Source: Branchiostoma floridae (taxonomy: Eukaryota; Chordata; Leptocardii; Amphioxiformes; Branchiostomatidae). From it: DNA of 52,639 nucleotides. The stretch lies in the NCBI RefSeq assembly GCF_000003815.2, contig NC_049997.1:16089153-16141791 (forward strand). The letters are read 5' to 3'. Shown here piece by piece: positions 32,368-43,276 of the stretch; the stretch's first letter is position 1; the number at the start of each line of letters is the position of its first letter. The position numbers were made by a program, and so were the translations under genes. The notes beneath the pieces are model-generated. The model was not told the origin of the DNA. It searched no databases and saw only the letters and a program-made list of their open reading frames with translations.

Positions 32368-32687
32368 TACTCTCCAAGCAGAGGTTAGGCTCCGGCTGNN
32401 NNNNNNNNNNNNNNNNNNNNNNNNNNNNNNNNNNNNNNNNNNNNNNNNNNNNNNNNNNNNNNNNNNNNNNNNNNNNNNNNNNNNNNNNNNNNNNNNNNNN
32501 NNNNNNNNNNNNNNNNNNNNNNNNNNNNNNNNNNNNNTTTTATCGGGCATTCTATTTTTTTTATATCTTGCTGTGTCAAAACCTAACTGGCGTACTTCAA
32601 GAAAAATGACAAAATAGAAAGCCCGATAAAAACGACTAAAAAAAACGTTAAAAAAACAGCCGGAGCCTAACCTCTGCTTGGAGAGTA
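32368..32687. mobile_element. TACTCTCCAAGCAGAGG element with perfect 9-bp target duplication, contains gap
   Basis: TIRs of at least 31 bp (TACTCTCCAAGCAGAGGTTA... and the inverse ending CTCTGCTTGGAGAGTA). TCAGTTACT stands on both sides (32359-32367, 32688-32696). The right half repeats TTTTATCGGGC and GCCCGATAAAA as an inverted pair. The unsequenced gap lies in the left half. Confidence 0.9.
32399..32537. other. Assembly gap, 139 N
   Basis: A run of unknown bases lies inside the TIR element, just after TTAGGCTCCGGCTG. Inverted T-rich sequence probably defeated sequencing or assembly. The true length is unknown. Confidence 0.99.
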
Positions 32688-32989
32688 TCAGTTACTAATG
32701 AAGATCCGAATCAAACCAAAGTAAACTAGTTTCCTTAAAGCCACTTTGACTTTGTTGGGACCTTCTAGGGATTCAAACCCAGAACTCCTGCTATTTTTAA
32801 CCGTCCTTCACCTACTTTTCGACAAGGAACACTCGACAGTCAAGGTTAGGGTCGTCTGATACGTTCCAGATGTCGTCTCCTGCTTGTGAAGGAAAGGGTA
32901 AAGGACACAAGAAGCTACTTTGGCAATTTTGGCACGTACTATGCGTCTTCTTTAACATGTTTAAAGGCCTATTATGTAACTTTTTGGAC

Positions 32990-33175
32990 CGAAATCCAAA
33001 ATATTCTCGAGAGCAAAACCACCATTCTGCCTAAATGAGATCGAAGATAAACGTCACTTTGTTATGGATTGTTCACGATATGATGACAAACACACAAAGC
33101 TTTTCACATTTCTTCCCGCTTACACTAGTGAAGTTAATATCTTTACCGTTCGATATATATATCGTATATATAGAT
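32990..33175 (+). pseudogene. LINE-type retroelement 3' coding fragment
   Basis: Translates to FCLNEIEDKRHFVMDCSRYD and then KLFTFLPAYTSEVNI. This is the same H/EDxxHFxxxC tail as at 28330 and 35190. The rest of the ORF is missing. A downstream stretch reading YCVQIDTCIKDF may be the same element after a frameshift. Confidence 0.6.
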
Positions 33176-34166
33176 ACATTTAACTACATTCTGGAAGGCA
33201 ATAACACTTATTATTGTGTACAAATAGACACATGTATCAAAGACTTTAGTGTACACGACATGCTAGACTTAATATTAACGTTGACCTATTTATAACTATA
33301 GCCCAAATGCATGCCAATTTGGAAAATTCAACAGCAAAACAACTTTTACAGTTCCGATAACTCCTCTTTTTTCAGCCTTTCATCGTCCTAAAAGATTTAC
33401 CTATTTAGGTCACTTTGCGTAACGTAACATCTTATTCGGTTTGATGTAGCATTTTGTGTGAATGCCAATTCCCCTTCACACGGGTACCTCCCACACATAA
33501 GTTTAAGAATTGTTTTCTTTTGTGTGAACGGTTTTCATAAAAGATAACCGATTCAATTCTTTGCTTTTGTAGTGTTGGTATTGACGTAAATGGGTTACCG
33601 TCGTATAACACGTAAGCCTTGTTAAATCAAAGCATATACGTGATGTTTCGCCCACTTTATTAATAACTAGAACCTTCAAATAAATGGGCATTGTCTGCCT
33701 ATGCATTAATTTGTTTTGTGCGAGGTTCTTTTTTTATTGAGAGCATGTTTATTCAATTATATAGATGACATCAATTTTGACATTTGAAAAAAAAAAGGTT
33801 TTCAGTATATTGTAAATCGGCTAAAACAGTATATTGTATATAGCGGCTGCAAAATGAGGAAATATATCCCATGAATTACACGAAAAATATCGGAAAACGT
33901 ATTCTGTCATTTCTATACAACCTATTGCAAATCTCCTCTTTCACGAAACCTATTAATTTTCTTAAAAGTATTTGTTGCAGATCAATAGCTAGGATCTTTT
34001 ACACGCGTGCGTACACTATTATTCCGAAAACCTTTGTAACAGACTTAAGTTTGAAAGACATGGCCGGAAATGCAAGGCATATAGTCTTAAGACATAAAAT
34101 TCTCATACGGTTAGACTTATACAGTTCAAGTAGATGTTCTTATCAATGACTTTGAAGTCTTAAACT

Positions 34167-34446
34167 AGTAAGGCCACAGCAAGTAAATGGTATGGATGGC
34201 ACTAACTCACGAATTTGTTAGAAAAAAAAAGAGATTTACCTCCGACTATGGGCTAACATTACAAGGAAATACCGAAATTATATCAAAAGTGCTGTACATG
34301 TGTTCCCATGTTTTTGTCACTCGTAATAAATTTTACTTACTCTATTTCCAAAATTACGGCATCTTATTTTTAATACCATGTTCTGTTTTTTGCACACTTA
34401 CATTAGAGTCTGTCATCCATAAACTTTATTTTCTGTGGCCTAGCGT
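34167..34446. mobile_element. TIR element, AGGCCACAGCAAGTAAA family
   Basis: Left TAAGGCCACAGCAAGTAAAT...GGATGGCA. Right TGTCATCCATAAAC...TTCTGTGGCCTAG is its inverse. TTAGGCCACAGCAACTAAGT at 51432 is a further end of this family. Confidence 0.65.
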
Positions 34447-34989
34447 TTCGTTTCATCTTTGGATTATAACATCTTACAACTTCTTACATTTAAGCTCTCT
34501 GGCGTCTTTAGCCACTGACGTCACCCAATCTTAAAGAACAACCCCAGGGGTGCAACAACAATCCTTGTACATTGTGCAGAAATTTTGCAATTAAAGTCTT
34601 AGTTGATACTGTTAGCAAACTGAAAGAAGAATCCTTCTTTCTCATTTGAAAACGATGCCTAATACCCTAACTGGCAATGGCGGTGAAACTTTGATGTTTA
34701 AAGGTCGGATTTGTTTAACGTCATCATTTCTGTCCTTCGGGCGTTTGTCATTATGTTTGTGATTGTTCAACTATGTTGTAAAGGTTAACTGAAACTTTGT
34801 AGTGAATGTTTCATCTCTTCTTAGCGACCGTTATTATGAGTTAATTGCAAATTCTTTCCCGTGGGCTAATTGCAAGTAACATGAGATATTCAAACAGTGT
34901 GAAAAACAATATAGCAAATGTCTATTCTAGTCAGAAAGCTAACTCTAGATTTTGGGTTATTGAGTTCGAATTCTTTTTCCGTGACAGTG

Positions 34990-35262
34990 GAAGACGAATT
35001 TATTCCACCTTTTCTATTAAGTGGGGGGTTTGTGATGTTAGATGGAGAATTGTTTTCTTGTTGTCAGTGAATGTGAAGAAATTGGTGGAATTTGATGGCA
35101 TCTTCAAACAGCTCTTTTCTTTCGTGATTATAGAAAAAGCTGTTTGATATAAAATGTGTTTCGTCTTCCACCATGTTTGACGTGCATTGCTTGCAAGTTC
35201 TTTCACGTACATGTAGCTTCTTGTACCGCCCTTTCTCAACTTCAAGAGGGTAGATCAAAATT
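34990..35262 (-). pseudogene. LINE-type retroelement 3' coding fragment, frameshifted
   Basis: Minus strand: IYPLEVEKGRYKKLHVRERT, then CKQCTSNMVEDETHF and ERKELFEDAIKFHQF. A frameshift near 35080 is followed by FFTFTDNKKTILHLTS in another frame. CxxC...VEDETHF is the LINE C-terminal zinc-finger-like motif, with its last cysteine lost. Confidence 0.72.
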
Positions 35263-35350
35263 ATCTAATTCTAAGTATTTTCCATAGTATGTGCTTTTTA
35301 CAGGTCTTACAAAACCTTAGCTTACCAGTAACAGTACTCAAGCTTACTTT

Positions 35351-36596
35351 TCTATCATGATGAACACCAATGAATATGTTTTCCTTCGGTTGTAGTGGGT
35401 CGTCTCATCTGTTATGTTGTAAAGTTTGACTGAAACTTTTTCGATTTCCTATTATGATTAAAATTGATGAACATATTTTCCTATGGTTGTAGTGGGTCGT
35501 CTTATCTGTTATATGTTGTAAAGATTGACTGAAACTTTGATTTCTTCTTATATTTCCTATTCTGATTAAGATTAATGAATATATTTTCCTGTGGTTGTAG
35601 TGGGTCGTCTTATCTGTTATGTTGTAAAGATTGACTGAAACTTTGTAGTATATGGTTTTTTTTCTTAAATTTCCTATTATAATTAAGATTGATGAATATG
35701 TTTCCCTCGGCTGTAGTGGGTTGTTTTATCTACTATGTTGTAAAGGTTGACTGAAACTTTGTAGTATATGTTTTTTTCTTTTTTTTTATTTCCTAGTATA
35801 ATTAAGATTGATAAATATGTTTCCTATGGCTGTAGTGGGTCGTCTTATCTGTTATGTTGTAAAGATTGACTGAAACTTTGATTTCTTCTTTAATTTCCTA
35901 TCATGATTAAAATTAATGAATATATTTTCCTTCGGATGTAGTGGGTCGGCTTATCTGTTATGATGCTATGGTTGACTGAAACTTTGTAGTATATGTTCCT
36001 TTTACTTAAATTTCCTATCATAATTAAGATTGATGAATATGTTTCCCTCGGCTGTAGTGGGTTGTTTTATCTACTATGTTGTAAAGGTTGACTGAAACTT
36101 TGTAGTATATTTTTTTTTCTATTTTTATTTCCTATTATGATTAAAATCGATAAACATGTTTCCCTTCAGCTGTAGTGGGTCGTCTTCTCTGTTATGTTGT
36201 AAAGATTGACTGAAACTTTGATTTCTTCTTTGGTTTCCTATTCTGATTAAGACTAATGCATATATTTTCCTGTGGTTGTAGTTGGTCGTCTTATCTGTTA
36301 TGTTGTAAAAGGTTGACTGAAACTTTGTAGTATATGTTTTTTCTTCTTAAATTTCCTATTATAATTAAAATTGATGAATATGTTTCCCTTGGTCTGTAGT
36401 GGGTCGTTTTATCTACTATGTTGTAAAGGTTGACTGAAACTTTGATTTCTTCTTATATTTCCTATTCTGATTAAGATTAATGAATATAATTTCCTATGGC
36501 TGTAGTAGGTCGTCTTATCTGTTATGTTGCAAAGATTGACTGAAACTTTGAATTCTTCTTTAATTTCCTATCATGATTGAGATTAATAAAAAAAGG
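35351..36596. repeat. Satellite array with a three-monomer higher-order repeat
   Basis: Eleven monomers of 98-119 bp start TGTAGTGGGT at 35391, 35488, 35596, 35712, 35831, 35937, 36053, 36171, 36277, 36395 and 36501, each with TGTTGTAAAG.TTGACTGAAAC. Type B continues TTTGATTTCTTCTT. Types A1 and A2 continue TTTGTAGTATAT, and A2 has TTTTATCTACTATG. The order from the second monomer is B-A1-A2, B-A1-A2, B-A1-(A2/B hybrid), B. A decayed half-monomer precedes the array, and another lies at 34770-34810. Confidence 0.9.
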
Positions 36597-36897
36597 TGTC
36601 TGATTGGGCTTTTGTTGGTTTTCTCTCTACTTCTGTTTATCTTTAGGGAAAAACGGAAAGTCTTTAAACCGTTGAAGATTACGGACGAGTACATTGGTAA
36701 AAGTAGGGGTGTGTACCTGTGCAGAAAATCCAGGTCCAGGTTCGGTCCAGATACCTTATTATCTGTGAAAACTTGTGATACACAAAACAATGGTTCATTT
36801 AGCTACAAAAGATGGAGCATCCGGCGTCCACTGGCGTTTTAGAATCCTGTCTTCATGTAAACAACACATCGTACATCTTACCCACCCCTAGTATTAG

Positions 36898-37108
36898 ATA
36901 CTGCAGAAATATTCGCGGTGGATTAATGTTCGCGGTTTTCGCGGTGACCACTTCACCGCGAACTTAAAACCACCGCGAACATTTTTCTATTATGGTATTA
37001 GACTGAGATCTATGGTGTAACCGCGAACTTAAATCCACCGCGAAAAGCTCTTTTCCCACTACCGCGAAATTCAATCTCCGCGAACTTAAATGCATTTACA
37101 GTATTACT
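36898..37108. mobile_element. TIR element rich in CGCGAACTTAAA
   Basis: GATACTGCAGAAATATTCGC at the left and TGCATTTACAGTATTAC at the right are inverted ends. The inside holds repeated TTCGCGG and CCGCGAACTTAAA words in both orientations. Elements of this look are common in marine invertebrate genomes. No coding capacity. Confidence 0.75.
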
Positions 37109-37789
37109 TCAATCTCAATCGTCCTTTACAACAGAAATGACAATAACACGTTGGAAAAAGATTCTGCAATATTTTGATCATTCAGATGTCAAATTGATTC
37201 CCTTGCCAGCGCCAGCGGTCGAAAAAATGGCTATATTTTGGGGGGGGGGGGTATTCGGAAATATTTTTCATTTGATTTCATACAGAAATATTTCGATTGT
37301 TATAACATTTCCGCCTGAGAAAAATGTAAGCTATGTGCCGTATTCCCGGTGACGTAGTTTAGTAGACGGCGTTGCGTATTTTCCGGAGTCTGCGTCATAA
37401 TAACAATAGAGAGAATAGACGGCAATTTACTCTGGGGACGGACTAATTTCGCTGATATTCAAGCCATTTCCTTTTCTAGATGAAGATGCCACAAATAGTT
37501 TTGATTACAACGGGATCTCTTATATGTGGATAACTCACCAGGTGGAGTTTTTTTTTACACGACAGAGACAGAGGATATCGCGACACCCTCCCAATGACCT
37601 CAATAAAAAGCGACCAGCAGGTTGGTTAGAGTGCTCTCCAAGCAGATGTTAAAGGGTGAAATTGTCCCGTTTCCCACCATTTCATCCATCCTTAGTCTAA
37701 CTATTTGACCGCCTGGGCATTACATATCTGGTAACCAGCTTTCTCTTCCCCTAAAACCTAAAGGCAGTGGAAGGAAAGGAAAGCGATCT

Positions 37790-38045
37790 CAATATTCCAG
37801 CCTTACTAGTCTTCCTCTGGTCTTGACAGAAAAGACAGACGCTTTGTACAGTATTTACAGGTTCATTGTACCAGAGGAATTCCCCTAGATATAATAGCTC
37901 TTTTCGACAAGCACAGTGAATAGTGGACAACGGCCTAAGGACTGCAATCCTTGCTGGTATAGTGTGCATTTCGGGTGAGTGACACAGCCGGAATAGAACT
38001 CACGGCTTCTAGTCGGAGGCAGAGCCACAAACGGGGTACAGTGGG
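37790..38045 (-). repeat. Uninterrupted SINE copy (partner of 11890-12380)
   Basis: Shares GTCTTCCTCTGGTC.TGACAGA, GACAGACGCTTTGTACAGTA, TTCCCCTAGATATA, GGACTGCAATCC and GTGAGTGACACAGCCGGAAT with the split copy. Here CCTAAGGACTGC is continuous where the split copy has the TAA-flanked element. Confidence 0.7.
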
Positions 38046-38359
38046 ATGGAATGCTTTCAAACACAGTGCCCAAGAGTGAGTGGATGATAACACACCGCTG
38101 CGAGCAAATCAAAAGAAAGGCTATTGGGCTTCCTGGCATTGAGTCTAGTACTAGCACGATATATCCCAAAACTATAGAGGTGTTCTCAAACTATAGAGGT
38201 GTGTTGGATGGATCGTGGCGTTTGTCGTATACGAAATTGTGATGACTTACAACTTTTCTACGACAGATCGACGACAGTCCGTGAATGGCCCTCAATTTCT
38301 TGTATTCAACGTATCTCTGTTGTATTTCATACGAAGGACCCCCTCTCATTTCAATAAGT

Positions 38360-38565
38360 GTGGTGGTTTCTTGTACGTGCTCTGGGTGTGGCTCTCCTCA
38401 AACACGGGACCTCCATCTAACGTCTTATCCGAGGGACGTCCTTAACCGAATCTAGATACTCGTTTACATCCGATTCGAGTGAGAAATTAGTGTTGAGTGC
38501 CTTTGCCAATGACACAACGTCGGGTCCTATATCATTGAATCTAACTCAGTAAATCCAGGTATTTA
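38360..38565 (-). repeat. SINE fragment
   Basis: GGGTGTGGCTCTCCTCAAAC, GGGACCTCCATCTAACGTCT and CGAGGGACGTCCTTAACCGA, then GAGTGCCTTTGCCAATGACA. The tRNA-like head is missing. Confidence 0.65.
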
Positions 38566-39296
38566 CTTGGTCAACAACTTAATCACCAAACTAACCCCCT
38601 ATGTGACCTAAAACAGGTCGTCACGCAAACAAACTGGGTCAAAACGTGAACGACCACTTTTCTGGCCACCGTGTAGTCAATGACAGTTTGTATGTTTTGT
38701 TTAAACGCCTCTGAGACAGTTCCTGTCCAGTTTCCCGCCAAAAATAGCACAAAAAGTCGTCCCATCTCTCTCAAGAAGTCAACACCTCTCGTCCTAGAAC
38801 GCGGCCACACGCACCAAGTCGCGACCAAACGCAACAGATGTTTCTCTTTAAAAGAATCAAGATGTTTTCGTAAGCTAAAAATAGATAAGACCCTGCATTT
38901 GTAGTGAATCAAAATAAATCTACACTAAATATAGAATTTCTGTGCTAAAAATAAAGATTCAACTGATGACAAGCTAAACTAGTACTAGTATTTACTTTGG
39001 ATTGGGCGGGAATAGGGGGGGGGGCGATAACATACAGAAATATCTGTATCATTCTAAACTCCTCTCCAGTCTCCTTTCCTTTTTGTCTCATACTAGCTCT
39101 GTCAATATAGTTATTATTTTTTTTGCGCCATTTTAGAAAGATATGATCTTTGAAACAACCTTAAGAAACTAGCCTATTTTGCGTACAATAAGACTCGTGA
39201 ACATCAGCGATGATCAAAGGCAGGACTTCTTTATAATCTTAAGAATGATTCTAAAATGTAGAATTAACAGCAACCAACATTTCATATTGCTAATAA

Positions 39297-39531
39297 TACC
39301 CCTACCACATTTGGCGAAAATCAATCGGACGACGATTCTGCAGTGATCGCCCGAGCCTCGCTTATAACTATAATTCTATTGCATAACAATTGTACAAGGT
39401 ACAAAGTATGCTTATATGTGACAGGGGCGGTTTTCAGGTAAAAAAATACGCTCAATCCTCTGGCGATCTTAAATATGGCCGATCTACCATCTCCGATACG
39501 CCCGAAGATCGTGGATAATGTGACAGGAGTA
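39297..39531. mobile_element. TIR element, TACCCCTGTCACA family, copy C
   Basis: Ends TACCCCTACCACATTTGGCG and GATAATGTGACAGGAGTA, flanked by TAA at left and TTA at right (TWA target). The internal TATGTGACAGGGGCGG repeats the terminus as in copy B. Confidence 0.85.
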
Positions 39532-39900
39532 TTAGGGTAGTCTTTCATGAACCTTTCAAAATTTTATCTTTCCTGTACGTTTTGATTCATTCATGTAGGG
39601 ATTACGTTCTATCGTAGTCTTCTCGAAACTTACACAGCAGCAAGACCGTGCCTGGGTGCCATCCTAGTTATTTCTCCGATAGGGAAAACAAATCGTTGTT
39701 GTTGCTGTGTTCCTCTTCTTCTTTCTTCTTCTTTACTTCGTCTTTTGTCATGAACCAATCAGAGCTTAGAACTGCCGTAAACCAATCATTGCTTAGGCCT
39801 GCATCAGCATATTAGCTGTACATATATGAACAATTACAGTTTTGCTAAACAAAAGGCTGCAGGGGAAACTAACTACTATCGGACCCGAAATAGTCTAAAG

Positions 39901-40212
39901 CTAAGGGTACGTTCAGATACGTGCTGTCTACGTGCCAAAACGTGGGCAATCTTTTGGGATCCGTAAGTGGTAAGCACCGCCTCCGTACGAACTCGTATGG
40001 AATCAGACGAATTTTGGGACACGCCGTAGAACTTTACGTGCAGGCAGGCAAAACTTTATGTGACATCGGGCTACGGATTCGCCCACCGTACGTGCTAATA
40101 CGGGCGACGCGCCTGCCCTGTACAGCCTGAACGTTTTCAGAAATACGTGGCGGACGTGGCCTCCCAAAAAAAGTACGGAAAATTTGCACGTACGGCGGGT
40201 TGTCCCCTTAGC
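39901..40212. mobile_element. CpG-rich TIR element (ACGTAC-rich), copy 2
   Basis: CTAAGGGTACGTTC at left and GGTTGTCCCCTTAG at right. ACGTGCTGTCTACGTGCCAA, GGGCAATCTTTTGG and TACGTGGCGGACGTGGCCTC are shared with the copy at 19789. The ends are less perfect here. Confidence 0.8.
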
Positions 40213-40799
40213 TTTAATAGAACCGCACGACGGCCGTCACCCTGTGAACTCCCTTTATATAATATCAAATCAGCTCAGAACGTAGCTGATGACATATGGA
40301 ATATTTCCGTCGTTTGTTAAATAATGGGAACGTTTTGCGTGACGTCAGTGCCCCAACATACAATAGGTTCGTCGGAAATTCTCCGGGAAATTCCACGTAC
40401 GTCCGGAACCAATCAACGTCCGTATTGTCCAACCGTCCTTCGTTGTCGAAAAGAGTAGAGGTGGCCAATAGCTAGATTGGATCAAGGATTGGATGCAACC
40501 TTTTGTACTTTACAGAGGCTACTATACGCGCTAAAGAGACAGAAATGGCGCCCTAACTAGGGGTAACCTGGTACGTACATGGTGGTTGGTTGAAAATTCG
40601 TAGCGGCGCACATCGGCACTTGAGAAAATCAGTACAAAAGATACATGAACTAGTCGCTAGGGGGTCCAAACTTATGTCACTTATTCCTGAGCAAAAAGCT
40701 ATATAACACCCCAAAATAGTCACCATAGCGTGTTCCGAACACGAGATAGCAAAACCGGAAGTTGCGATGCAGTGCCAAGGGAAGCCGCTAGGGGCCCCA

Positions 40800-40887
40800 A
40801 AATCTAATCATTTCTAACTTTCATCACACACTACCAACGTGCCAAGTATGAAACCAATTCACCCAGCCGTTCTTGAGTTATCTTGTT

Positions 40888-40984
<97 letters not shown>

Positions 40985-41154
40985 AGACAAACACAGAGGA
41001 CAGTATGTGGGAGCTAAGGGAAATCAAATCAGTACAGTATCGTCTACTAAGTATAATTACGCCAGGTCACATAGGACAATACCCTGAAAAGTTGGTCTTA
41101 AGATATTTTGAATGCAACTTTCATTTATCAATCATGTTTGATACCTTCGTAGAT

Positions 41155-41251
<97 letters not shown>

Positions 41252-41297
41252 CAAACACAGGGTAAAATATAACCTCCATGACATTTCATGGAGGTAA
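40800..41297. repeat. Two (AC)n tracts inside a CATTTCATGGAGG repeat
   Basis: ACCCAGCCGTTCTTGAGTTA leads to (AC)n (40895-40980). A second (AC)n (41157-41230) with (AG)n is followed by ATAACCTCCATGACATTTCA and GGAGGTA (to 41297). The His/Thr frames are shadows of the microsatellite. Confidence 0.8.
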
Positions 41298-41633
41298 AAA
41301 GGAAGTTTTAGCTGCAGTACCAATGTCACACGCATCCGGGGTTTTTAGATTATGCTGACCACAAATATCAGGAAACACGGACACACAGAGACACAGGCAC
41401 ACCCAAAATAAAACGCCAGTTTTTCATGGAGGTATAAAAAGAGGTATTCTTCACCTCACTGAAGGGCAAATGCTTTGGGTTTCTTTAAAAATCTATTACT
41501 CCTTATAGTTATTAAGTCTCTCAAAACTTCATACACCCGAAATGTTTTCAAACTTTTTTTTTTATCGAGAGTCGTGAATAGCTTTTACTCGGCAAAGCGC
41601 GCAACGCCAATTTGCGTAACGTAACGTTATATA

Positions 41634-41857
41634 TATATAACGCTAGTTCATCTTTATTCGCTGGGTAACCTTTATCCGTTGTATTCAAGACTATGGTATT
41701 TAGGGATAGTAAGTCAATGGGCAGTGGTTTCCAACTGAAATACCTATCAAAAATGCAATTTGAAACCACTGTCCATCGACTTGATATCCCTAAATTCCCT
41801 GGTGGTAAGTAGAACGGATATAGGTTACCTCGCGGATAATGGTAAACTGGCGTTATA
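41634..41857. mobile_element. TIR element, GTAACGCTAGTTCACC family, best-preserved ends
   Basis: TATAACGCTAGTTCATCTTT at left and GGTAAACTGGCGTTATA at right. Inner arms GTAACCTTTATCCG / CGGATATAGGTTACC and TAGGGATA.TAAGTC / GACTTGATATCCCTA extend the pairing. Confidence 0.82.
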
Positions 41858-42922
41858 CTCTTACATTTTCCACTGACAGCACACACAATAATAAAACACA
41901 GTCCTTTTTTTCTCCTTGTAAAATGTAGGTATTGGGCGTGTGTATCGTATCTGCCCGTTTCAGCGTGCGCGTTTGTGTATGTGTGGGTGTTCGTCCCAGT
42001 GTGAGTGGATTAAATAAATCTGTCCGAATATATTGTACTCTTCAGTACAAGACTCGTCTTTTTACGTACCGGGTATCAATACAAGCAAAAAAACAAAGCC
42101 TCTCTAGTAAGGCTATATATGCCATTACTGTATAAACTGATCGACAGTTTAAGAGCATATAATATACTGGTAGTCATACATGCATGGCTACATGAAATAT
42201 GTGTAATACGTGTATGCCCTTTTTGTTCCGCGTTACGTTACAATTATGCCTTTAAAGCAATATGTTTGTCTTCGACAGCTGTTTTACTTAATGTGATTCC
42301 CTGGGATCAATATAAGCTTCACTACGTCATGCTTGTCGTAATCATATGCAGTGCCTTTTGAAGGAAGATACTTTAAGCGCCCGCATCTTTCTTTTATCGT
42401 CTATTGCGTCACAACATAATGCATGATTACAAAGGTGACTTAAGATATTTAAGTGTGGGCGTTTCTGTAACTGTACAACAATGTACAATCCGTATTTTCC
42501 GTAATTTTCTGATAGAGCTTTTAATTCTTTGCGTTGTCCTTTTTTATTTGAAATCCATACCCAATGACGGTTTTGACGTACCTATATGTACGTATGGATA
42601 CCATATCCTGTAGTAGACTGTGACGACTGTGGCTTTGTTATGGACAGCTTGCCCATATTTCAAGCGGTCGCAGTTTACGATTTTATGTCACCAACACGTG
42701 TTACACAACAAAAGGAAAGAAGAGTCATGGTCACGACCACACGCTCCGAAAAAAGACCCGCCATTTTGAGAGTTCACTCACACAACTTCCTAATATGCAC
42801 ATCTGGGACAAATGGGGATTGATTGAATGACTGTAACGGTAGGAAGCTTGTTATGTGAATGGTGGTGTACGCAAGTTGGGGGCGTGTCTTAGCTGTCACG
42901 TTTACGTCTTCGTCACCTTATG

Positions 42923-42930
42923 TGACGTCA
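42923..42930. promoter_or_regulatory. CRE palindrome upstream of the SRPBCC-like gene
   Basis: TGACGTCA, the perfect CREB/ATF site, about 150 bp upstream of the chosen ATG. Its final A begins an alternative in-frame ATG (42930). Confidence 0.55.
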
Positions 42931-42939
42931 TGACAGATG

Positions 42940-42949
42940 GTCACGTGAC
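42940..42949. promoter_or_regulatory. CLEAR-type E-box GTCACGTGAC
   Basis: A perfect 10-bp palindrome matching the consensus bound by TFEB/MITF-class bHLH-zip factors. It lies ten bases from the CRE and 134 bp upstream of the ATG. The site is seen. Its use is inferred. Confidence 0.5.
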
Positions 42950-43082
42950 AAGGAAACCCCTAGAAAAGGAGGGGACCTTCCCGCTAACCGCACAACCGCT
43001 CTCTGAGACACTCAACGAGCGTATACGCTGCACAGAAAACTTCTCCACCGCCCAGCGCAAAAGTCTCTCTGTCTCAAAAACG

Positions 43083-43276
43083 ATGGCGAGTTCCAAGATG
43101 AGCAAGCTCCATTCCAAGATGACCGTCTTCAGCGCCGTCTTGGCGCTGTGTTCTTACTTCTTCCTGCGAAGAACGTCGGTCGAGTTTCGGGAAGAAATCT
43201 TCATCCAAGCGCCGGAGAGCGAAGTTTTCGAGTTCTTGTCCGACGTCCGGCTCTTGGACTTCGTTCACCCTTATAG
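43083..43276 (+). CDS. SRPBCC-like gene exon 1
   Basis: MASSKMSKLHSKMTVFSAVL begins the protein, and FVHPY precedes the donor TATAG|GTGGGT. It encodes the anchor, the first strand and the first helix, 64 codons plus two bases. The coding stretch is markedly richer in C and G than its flanks. Confidence 0.75.

Noticed and set aside
35000-35147. Plus-strand frame over the LINE fragment
   Set aside because: The minus strand carries the recognisable CxxC...EDETHF motif. The plus frame is its shadow.
35351-36596. CRISPR-like array
   Set aside because: Whole monomers repeat without unique spacers, and the DNA is eukaryotic.
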